Position numbers and translations under genes: made by a program
The notes under the pieces: model-generated
What the model was told of the DNA's origin: nothing
The model's database searches: none
What the model saw: the letters and a program-made list of their open reading frames with translations, nothing else
Shown here: one piece after another, positions 25,460-32,397 of the stretch
Numbering within the stretch: position 1 is the stretch's first letter
How the letters are laid out: each line of letters begins with the position of its first letter
From: Erysipelotrichaceae bacterium
GTDB lineage: Bacteria > Bacillota_I > Bacilli_A > Erysipelotrichales > Erysipelotrichaceae
Direction: 5' to 3'
Assembly: GCA_017431405.1 (NCBI GenBank)
Contig: JAFRLB010000081.1
Coordinates: 1 to 52,237, forward strand
DNA: 52,237 nt

Positions 25460-28049
25460 TAAAGAGATTTACTTCACCATTAATGCCCATAGGATTCTTT
25501 AGCTTTGAAGCGGTGCCTGTTGCCAAGCCTCTCATATACTGAGCAAAGTTTCCAGTCATGGCTCTTTCCAATGTAGTGGCCACTTCAATGACGATCTCAT
25601 TTTGACCTTCTACTATGCCGTCACTCAAGTCATAGATGAATTCCGGTACGACTTGTATGCCTAATGACTTACCGTTCAGGAATACTTCAACTCCTTCATA
25701 GGCATCAGATATCTGTAAAACAGTTTTCTTATTCTTATTAAGTTCAAGTTTCTTTTCATAGCGGATGAATCCCGAGAACTTCTTGTTTTCAAGAGCAAAA
25801 TCATCCGGCAAACTGATATCCTTATGATCTTTGAAGTCCGGATATTCAAGTGCCGAACAAACACTTCTTGTAAAGCTGAACAGCTGATATTTCTCACCCT
25901 TTAATTCAACTCTTTCTGACAACAGGTTTTCATCAGCATTACCCTGAACAATGATCATTCCCTTATTTGGATAAAGTACAATGTGATTATCCTTTAAGGC
26001 ATATGCCTTATTATTCCAGGCGTCATACTCATAATAGCCATCATTCATGTCCAATGATAGACTTCCCTCATATACTTTATCTGATTCATTGAACAGATAA
26101 TAGATCTTATCACTGTTTGTGTATTCAAGAATTCTTACATCCTTGCTGGCTGGACTTATGGATACTGTTGAAACGATCTTTCTTACTTCCCTTGCCAGCT
26201 CATCAAGAGAAACCGTTCTGTAATCAGGCGCTTCATTGCTATCAACTACTTCAGGTAAGCCATCGATAAACAGAACAGGAACATTAACCCTATCAAGAGC
26301 TTCCTTCATTCCTTTATCAATGAACTGGGCATATGGAACAACCAGTACATCATATTCCTGAGTATTAATCCTTAACTTATCACCAAATACCGTATGGTAC
26401 CTGTCGGTTTCAGTTAAGGCATCAAGCGGGATGGTATCAGCCAGTATCTGGTTTTCATAAAGCTTACGTAATGGCTTCTGAACAAACATTGATTCACCCA
26501 TCCATTCAAATTCAGCGTTATAGAGAACCGCAACCTTTGAGTCACGGTGGCCGCCAGATATTAGTGTACATACTCTGTTCATGTATTCAACGATCTTGCC
26601 GAAATGACGGTATTGCGGGTTATGGCCCTGAGCGTAGAAATGAGGTGGGCAGTCAGGATCAGGAAACTCCTTACCGGTAAAGGCATGTGGTACAAAGTGA
26701 TTTATGCCTCTGACCATGAAATGTTCTGCCAGATACTTTTCCAGTCTAACGCCTTCACTCCAGCCGTAATTACCGAATATCTCACACATTGCATCGCCGT
26801 TTTTCTTTGGATCAATGGCTGCCAAGGAAGCGCCGAGATTGCCTAAGGCAAAGTGGTAGAACTCACCATCTCTTGGTCCGGAGAAAGTCTTCATTTTCAG
26901 ATCTTCACCCTGTGGCAAGACCTGTCCCCCTATGTCATCAATACCTGACATGTCCTGACCGTTAAGGCCACGGAAATAATGACCTAATGACATGGCTGTA
27001 CGGCTATGTGAATTATTGTCTTCAATGAGATGACCAATGTATTTTACGCCATGATCATTACACCACTTGCCAATCTGTTCAGAAAAATCCTTTCTGACCA
27101 GTTTTGTAACAGCGTCCATGAACTGATATCTGATTTCAGCTGCCTTTTCCGGAAAATCGTTATTCCAGAGGAATACCAGTTCATTCTTCCATTCATTTCC
27201 TAATCTCTTTATTAACTCTTCTTCAAGTTCATCAGAATATGGCAGATCTATTTCAGTGCCGATTCTGTTTGCACCCGTCATGTAAATGCCATTGCCTAAT
27301 TCAGGCTCATCAGAGAAAAAGCCTAAGATGGTCTTTCCAAAATCATCCTTATAATGATCCCAATGAGTTTCATATACTGTATTGATGAGAATACGGCATG
27401 ATTCCTCAGACATCATGTTTATATATTCCCTGTGAATGCCATAGTTACGGCTTACTCCTGTAACATAAACCTTGTACTCACCATCAGGTTTATGCCATTT
27501 TACAATACCCGTATTTTCAAAAGGAATATTAATGACATTTCCATCTCCACCAATCGCACTGACAGACAGGATCCTGTCATCATTAAAAGTTGGAGCTCCC
27601 TGCGTCATGAATTTGGTAACTGTTTTAGCCATGAAATTGCCAAGATTGAGTTTAGGCGGGAACATTTTTGTCAGATTTATCTCAAGATCCTTTTCCTTGC
27701 CCTTATAAGTCTGACATGCTGAAACAACAGACTGTCTGTGCAGATTTAACGGTGCATTCTTAACTGCTCCATTGGCAAAACCTGTTGGAAAATGAGAGTC
27801 ATCCAAGATCCAGACCTTCATGTTTCTGGTTCTGGCTTCATCAAGAATGACATCCATGTCTTGCCACCATTTAGGCCCACAGAAATCAGGATGAGGTCTT
27901 GATTCAATGCAGACGCTCTTACATCCGCTTTCATTTATGACATTCATCATCTTTCTTAACATCTGTTCATCTTCACCATGTTGCCAGAAGAACGGGAAAA
28001 TGTAATCCCCGCTTTTACCGTTTAATAGTTCTCTGATTATCTGATTCAT
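25449..28049 (-). CDS. Large glycosidase-like protein, GH106-like (putative alpha-L-rhamnosidase)
   Basis: 866 residues, no signal peptide. The N-terminal part looks like a TIM barrel (FPFFWQHGEDEQMLRKMM; CKSVCIESRPHPDFCGPKWW; KVWILDDSHFPTGFANG), with candidate acidic residues in GFFSDEPELG and later GHLIEDNNSH. A middle segment resembles a glutamine-amidotransferase-like or beta-galactosidase-trimer domain (SKVAVLYNAEFEW). The end is a GH2-like sugar-binding beta-sandwich (FSGFIRYEKKLEL...VFLNGKSLG). This order is like GH106, but the similarity I can see is distant; it may be an unassigned family. The ATG at 28049 has GAGGTGG close upstream. Probably follows symporter 2 in one operon. Confidence 0.6.
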   Translation of the reverse strand: MNQIIRELLNGKSGDYIFPFFWQHGEDEQMLRKMMNVINESGCKSVCIESRPHPDFCGPKWWQDMDVILDEARTRNMKVWILDDSHFPTGFANGAVKNAPLNLHRQSVVSACQTYKGKEKDLEINLTKMFPPKLNLGNFMAKTVTKFMTQGAPTFNDDRILSVSAIGGDGNVINIPFENTGIVKWHKPDGEYKVYVTGVSRNYGIHREYINMMSEESCRILINTVYETHWDHYKDDFGKTILGFFSDEPELGNGIYMTGANRIGTEIDLPYSDELEEELIKRLGNEWKNELVFLWNNDFPEKAAEIRYQFMDAVTKLVRKDFSEQIGKWCNDHGVKYIGHLIEDNNSHSRTAMSLGHYFRGLNGQDMSGIDDIGGQVLPQGEDLKMKTFSGPRDGEFYHFALGNLGASLAAIDPKKNGDAMCEIFGNYGWSEGVRLEKYLAEHFMVRGINHFVPHAFTGKEFPDPDCPPHFYAQGHNPQYRHFGKIVEYMNRVCTLISGGHRDSKVAVLYNAEFEWMGESMFVQKPLRKLYENQILADTIPLDALTETDRYHTVFGDKLRINTQEYDVLVVPYAQFIDKGMKEALDRVNVPVLFIDGLPEVVDSNEAPDYRTVSLDELAREVRKIVSTVSISPASKDVRILEYTNSDKIYYLFNESDKVYEGSLSLDMNDGYYEYDAWNNKAYALKDNHIVLYPNKGMIIVQGNADENLLSERVELKGEKYQLFSFTRSVCSALEYPDFKDHKDISLPDDFALENKKFSGFIRYEKKLELNKNKKTVLQISDAYEGVEVFLNGKSLGIQVVPEFIYDLSDGIVEGQNEIVIEVATTLERAMTGNFAQYMRGLATGTASKLKNPMGINGEVNLFISD

Positions 28050-28114
28050 AACCCACCTCACACCTATACTATAGTACGTTTATTCCTTAACCAAAAACAA
28101 CATAATTTCAAATA

Positions 28115-28134
28115 AAGCTGCATTTCTGCAGCTT
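28115..28134 (-). terminator. Hairpin after GPH symporter 2
   Basis: AAGCTGCA (28115-28122) and TGCAGCTT (28127-28134) form a perfect 8-bp stem with a four-base loop, nine bases past the symporter stop. The following T tract (TATTTG) is weak, so it may only partly end transcription before the GH106-like gene. Confidence 0.5.
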
Positions 28135-28142
28135 CATATTAC

Positions 28143-29627
28143 TTATTCTTCACCTTTTTTAGACTGATGTTCCTTGATGTATTCCTGAATTTCCAGTCTC
28201 TTTGCGTGGTCAATTGGATATTTCTTCAGAATGATAACACCAATGACAGCGAAGACTGCCGGAAGAACACCCATGACTACAGTCATCCATGTTAACAGTG
28301 TAGGCATCTTTGCCAGATCACCGACATAGTTTCCGGTAACGGAATCAACCTGATAACCGATTGCGATCAGAATACCGCCAACTAATGCAGATGAAACAGC
28401 ACTCTGTGCCTTTTCCAGGAACTTACCTAAAACACCGGTTAAGGCTGAACGGTCTTTTCCTGTTTTATAAATTGTGTAATCCATGATCTCCATACCGATT
28501 GAAGATCCTGGAACGAAGTCAACACCGATAAACATAGCCATTATGAACATTGACAGGAAGAAGACTGGTGGAGCCTTCTGTAAGATTCCTAAAAGCTGTC
28601 CAACGAACATAATGAGTCCGCCTAAACCCTGCATCAGGTAATCAAACTTCTGCATCTTGACGAAGTCACCTTTGAAAGCCTTTAAAATAGGTGTTGCGAT
28701 GATTGTTCCGATTAACAGAGGGAACAGCATCATTAATGAAACGATCATTGAATATGTACCGTATTTTGCTGTATCAAATACACCGGTTGTCAGATCTGTA
28801 CAGTATGCATATTTTACATAGTAAACTGGAGCTGCAAACAGGAATGTCCAGATGAAACCTGTGAAAACATTCTTGAAGAAGTCAACCAGAATCGCATCGT
28901 TTTCCTTTAACAGTGTGAAGAAGTCAGAAATCTTGACCTGATCATCTTTATCCTGTTCAATGATGTGTTTTTCCTTGACCATGAACCAGCCCAGGACAGA
29001 AACAGCTGAAGCTACCAGCATGCTGACAAGTGCCAGGATCATGTAAGCTGTCTTGAAACTACCGACAGCTGCCTGAATTGAAACAACGATAACAGACAGA
29101 GCTGCACCGAACATGCCGAGGATCATGACCCAGAGTCTTGGTCCAATCAAGAGCTTTGCACGTTCTTCAGGATCAGAAGTCATTGTACGATACAGAAGAT
29201 TCGGATTATAGAAAGATGTACCGATATCATAAACCAGATAGAAGAAAAGTACCCAGATTGTAACGAGTACAGGTAACTTTGTAACTGCATTTGGTAAAGC
29301 ATACAATGCTACTGTACCGATAAATGTCATGATAATTGACAACATGAAGAATGGTTTGTACTTACCATGCTTGCCAACCTTACCCTTGTCCATGATAAAT
29401 CCCTGAATCGGGTCATCAACAGCGTCAACTATACGAGCCAGTAACAGTAATGTTGTTGCCAGCGTTGCGCCCCATGCGCCTAAACCGGCATAGTCTGTCA
29501 TGTAAACCATGAACAGAGACGACATGAAAGTGACTGCGATACCATTGTTGGTAGATAAGGCAGTAACGCCAAAAATCTCTTTCAGACCAACGGATTCAGC
29601 TGTTTTAACTTTTTTGTTTTTTGCCAT
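28143..29627 (-). CDS. GPH-family sugar:cation symporter (MelB-like MFS) 2
   Basis: 494 residues, about twelve membrane helices. The cation-site motif ARIVDAVDDPIQGFIMD is intact (Asp68, Asp71, Asp72). It resembles symporter 1 along its length, which suggests duplication with a different substrate. Its promoter carries a perfect cre site. The next gene is the GH106-like hydrolase and the one before it is a rhamnosidase, so a rhamnose-containing oligosaccharide is a reasonable substrate guess. Confidence 0.9.
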   Translation of the reverse strand: MAKNKKVKTAESVGLKEIFGVTALSTNNGIAVTFMSSLFMVYMTDYAGLGAWGATLATTLLLLARIVDAVDDPIQGFIMDKGKVGKHGKYKPFFMLSIIMTFIGTVALYALPNAVTKLPVLVTIWVLFFYLVYDIGTSFYNPNLLYRTMTSDPEERAKLLIGPRLWVMILGMFGAALSVIVVSIQAAVGSFKTAYMILALVSMLVASAVSVLGWFMVKEKHIIEQDKDDQVKISDFFTLLKENDAILVDFFKNVFTGFIWTFLFAAPVYYVKYAYCTDLTTGVFDTAKYGTYSMIVSLMMLFPLLIGTIIATPILKAFKGDFVKMQKFDYLMQGLGGLIMFVGQLLGILQKAPPVFFLSMFIMAMFIGVDFVPGSSIGMEIMDYTIYKTGKDRSALTGVLGKFLEKAQSAVSSALVGGILIAIGYQVDSVTGNYVGDLAKMPTLLTWMTVVMGVLPAVFAVIGVIILKKYPIDHAKRLEIQEYIKEHQSKKGEE

Positions 29628-29667
29628 AATTATATAAATTCCCCTTTATCTACGCGTATATTCTACA

Positions 29668-29682
29668 ATGTAAACGTTTTCA
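29668..29682. promoter_or_regulatory. cre-like site upstream of GPH symporter 2
   Basis: ATGTAAACGTTTTCA fits WTGNAANCGNWNNCW at every fixed position and is nearly the same sequence as the arabinose-operon site. On the minus strand it again contains TTTACA as a possible -35 box, with TAGATA about 16 bases on. Confidence 0.65.
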
Positions 29683-29732
29683 ATCAATATAATTATTTAG
29701 CTATGCATATATTTTTTTAACCATGTTTTTTA

Positions 29733-31622
29733 TTATTTTGATATAAAAAACGAATAATCACCATAATCAAGGCTATGAGTTTCACCATTAGGCAGTTCAA
29801 TTTCAGCTTTCACATTAGCCGGGATGGCAAAATTAAATTCTATGCCTTCAGCGGTATAGCGCCAGCCTGAAGTGATCTTTCCGACTGGGGAATCATAAGT
29901 TGCTTTAGCATATTGCAACAGTTCATTTGGACAAGGTTTAATGGTAACATTGCCTAAAGAAACATCAATGCCGCAGACACCCTTTATTAACCACCCTGAA
30001 ACTGCACCGTATGAATAATGGTTCAATGATCCATTATTGCCGTTTTCAATGCCGTTCCAGTTTTCCCAGATGCTTGTAGAGCCCTTCTTTACCGAATACA
30101 GCCAGGAAGGCAGCTTATCCTGTAATAATAGCTTATAAGCTGTTTCCACATATCCATACTTACACAGGATTGGACACAGGAATGGAGTTGAAAGGAAACC
30201 GGTATTAAGACGGTAGTCATTGTCTATTATCATCTGATTTAAAATTTCAGCGTTCTTTTCTTCGTTATCAACTAAGCCGAATTCCAAAGGTCTGACATAG
30301 TCACACTGCCTGTCACTGTGAATGATGCCCTCATCAGTAAAGGTACTTATATAAGCTTCTCTGATTTTTTCAGAAAGAGCTTCATATTTTTCAGCATCTT
30401 CCTTCCTGCCTAAAACAGAAGCAATCTCTGATAAGAGCTTACTGCTGTAATAATAGTAGGCTGTAGCTGACTTTGGTGCACCCTTGGTCATGTTGTTTCT
30501 TAATTCAGTTGAGCTGTCAACATCAGGCTGACACCATTCGCCCCAATGGAAGCCCTTGGTTATAACATAATTCTTATGAGGGTCCTTTTTAAACAGATCC
30601 TTTAGTTTGTTCTTCTTAGCCAGATTCTGCAGATAGCCGACCCACTTGACCATTGCCTCATAGTTTTCCAACAGTATTGACTTGTCATCATAAGCCTTAT
30701 ATAAGGCATATGGTACTAATAATATGGCATCTCCCCAGCCGGTTGAGCCTTCGATGAAAGAGGAGAAGCCGGTGCCCCTGTTAATAGGCGGCGCAATGTT
30801 TCTGATGATGCCGTTTCCCTTCTGGGCCAAGCGTACTTCTCTGAGCCACTTCTTAAATACGGTATAACAGTCATGCAATAATAAACCGGTATCAACGAAT
30901 ACTCCGGCATCACCGGTCCAGCCGCTTCTTTCACGCTGCGGACAGTCAGTAGGTATGTCCACGAAGTTTGACTTCATTGACCACAGGCTGTTTGAAAACA
31001 GCTTATTTACATCTTCATTTGAGCACTTAAAAGTCGCAGTCTGCTTCATGTCTGAATATACGGCTATGGCCTTGAATTCAGCGTCACTTAAATCAGCGTC
31101 CGTTTCTACCTTAATGTACTGGAAACCGAAGATTGAAAAGTGTGGCTTATATTCATTCAGGCCTTCCTTACAGATATATTCAATTTTCTGAGGTATGCCG
31201 CCGTTCTTGTTCCTGGCACCTGGATCAATGTTTCTCTGTGTGAAGTTTCCTTCCTCATCCAATGTTTCACCATGCCAGATGGTTAACTTCTGTCCTTCTT
31301 TCGCATTCAGCCTGAAACATGTGTAACCTGCCATATTCTGAGAGAAATCATAGACGATGGCATTATCAGGCGTATTAATTCTCTTACCCTCAAATATTTC
31401 ATGCTCCTTAATGTAGACTTCATCGGAACATACTAATTTACTCTTGTCATGGCTTACTTCCCTAACTTCATGCCATTCATCAATTCCTTCCTTATTGGCA
31501 TCATAGACTTCACCGATTTCCATGTCTGAGAAACGAATCGGCCCATTCTGGGAGGCAAACCAGTTCTTATCAGAAACAAGCACTGCTTCCTTATCAATTT
31601 CCAGCTGACATAATAAAGCCAC
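29733..31622 (-). CDS. GH78 C-terminal part (after in-frame stop)
   Basis: 629 residues if translation restarts at the GTG at 31622, 61 codons past the TGA and in the same frame. It keeps the (alpha/alpha)6 barrel with all catalytic motifs but lacks the N-terminal domains. No clear ribosome site precedes the GTG, so whether it is made is doubtful. Confidence 0.55.
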   Translation of the reverse strand: MALLCQLEIDKEAVLVSDKNWFASQNGPIRFSDMEIGEVYDANKEGIDEWHEVREVSHDKSKLVCSDEVYIKEHEIFEGKRINTPDNAIVYDFSQNMAGYTCFRLNAKEGQKLTIWHGETLDEEGNFTQRNIDPGARNKNGGIPQKIEYICKEGLNEYKPHFSIFGFQYIKVETDADLSDAEFKAIAVYSDMKQTATFKCSNEDVNKLFSNSLWSMKSNFVDIPTDCPQRERSGWTGDAGVFVDTGLLLHDCYTVFKKWLREVRLAQKGNGIIRNIAPPINRGTGFSSFIEGSTGWGDAILLVPYALYKAYDDKSILLENYEAMVKWVGYLQNLAKKNKLKDLFKKDPHKNYVITKGFHWGEWCQPDVDSSTELRNNMTKGAPKSATAYYYYSSKLLSEIASVLGRKEDAEKYEALSEKIREAYISTFTDEGIIHSDRQCDYVRPLEFGLVDNEEKNAEILNQMIIDNDYRLNTGFLSTPFLCPILCKYGYVETAYKLLLQDKLPSWLYSVKKGSTSIWENWNGIENGNNGSLNHYSYGAVSGWLIKGVCGIDVSLGNVTIKPCPNELLQYAKATYDSPVGKITSGWRYTAEGIEFNFAIPANVKAEIELPNGETHSLDYGDYSFFISK

Positions 31623-31802
31623 ATCATCGCCAAACAGATGATTGTCCCCGTCAATGCCGTTATTGCCTCTGTACCAGCCATCACCAATGCAGACTTCAAT
31701 GACATTATTGCCTTGTCTTAATAAGTCAGTAACATCATATACCTGATATTGAAGACGCTTATTATAGTCATCAGTACCCGGAGCTAATACAAAGTCCCCA
31801 AC

Positions 31803-32258
31803 TCATTTACCATTTATCTTAGCTTCATATAAGCCATGAGCAGTTATGTATAATCTGGCTGTTCCTGATTTTTCCAGATTGAATTCTCTCTTAAGATATG
31901 AAGCAGGCTGACGTTCTTTTGATTTGTTTACTTCTGGATCGATCCAGCTGGCCTTCCATTCACTTATGCCCATTTCAAATGATGTTTCAGATGCTTCGCC
32001 TTTCATGTCATTTTCATCCCATAAGCTTATTCTGACTTTTACCTGATCACGGTCCCTGGCTTCAAAAGGCATCACAAAGCTCATTTCAGAAGACATTATC
32101 TTTTCTGAAGTGAATTTTGATTCCCCATTTACACTGATTTCGTAACAGTAAGCTGTTTGTTTTTTTCCACTGTCACATGTCCAGGTTATTGTTGGTTTCC
32201 CATTCTGTAAACCCAATGGGTTTTCCAGTCTGTCTACTCTGATATTTATTGGTTTCAT
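31803..32258 (-). CDS. GH78 N-terminal fragment (before in-frame stop)
   Basis: 151 residues holding the first beta-sandwich domain of a GH78 rhamnosidase (NIRVDRLENPLGL, then ISEWKASWID) and the start of the second (LYITAHGLYEAKINGK). No catalytic residues. Confidence 0.55.
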   Translation of the reverse strand: MKPINIRVDRLENPLGLQNGKPTITWTCDSGKKQTAYCYEISVNGESKFTSEKIMSSEMSFVMPFEARDRDQVKVRISLWDENDMKGEASETSFEMGISEWKASWIDPEVNKSKERQPASYLKREFNLEKSGTARLYITAHGLYEAKINGK

Positions 32259-32372
32259 ACTATCTGTTCCCCTTATTTTTAATATATAGTCCATAACTGG
32301 ATGAATCAACCTCAAATGTCATTTATGCAACAGGAAAGCGAAAAATGTATCACAGTCCGGGCTATGATGCTT

Positions 32373-32378
32373 TATAAT
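32373..32378 (+). promoter_or_regulatory. -10 box of the LacZ-type gene
   Basis: TATAAT lies 20 bases before the ATG. The -35 region at the proper distance is poor (TCACAG), which fits an activator-dependent promoter. GAGG follows at 32384-32387 as ribosome site. Confidence 0.4.
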
Positions 32379-32397
32379 TTAAGCGAGGTTTAAGAAC

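Larger units (their letters stand above)
29733..32258 (-). pseudogene. GH78 alpha-L-rhamnosidase interrupted by an in-frame TGA
   Basis: A single frame of 842 codons encodes a GH78 rhamnosidase, but codon 152 (31803-31805) is TGA. It lies inside the conserved stretch YEAKINGK-stop-VGDFVLAPGTDDY, where relatives normally have Arg, so CGA or AGA to TGA by one change is the simplest origin. The catalytic motifs are all present after the stop: PTDCPQRERSGWTGDA and TSIWENWNG. The start at 32258 has AAGGGGAA upstream; the longer frame from 32315 runs into the divergent promoter. It is divergent from the LacZ-type gene. Recent decay, strain variation or a base error are all possible. Confidence 0.83.

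Noticed and set aside
31803..31805. TGA read as selenocysteine or as tryptophan (code change)
   Set aside because: TGA ends several intact genes here (kinase at 5262, LacZ at 35322, isomerase at 35328), so the code is standard. The position is normally Arg, and no SECIS-like hairpin is evident after it.
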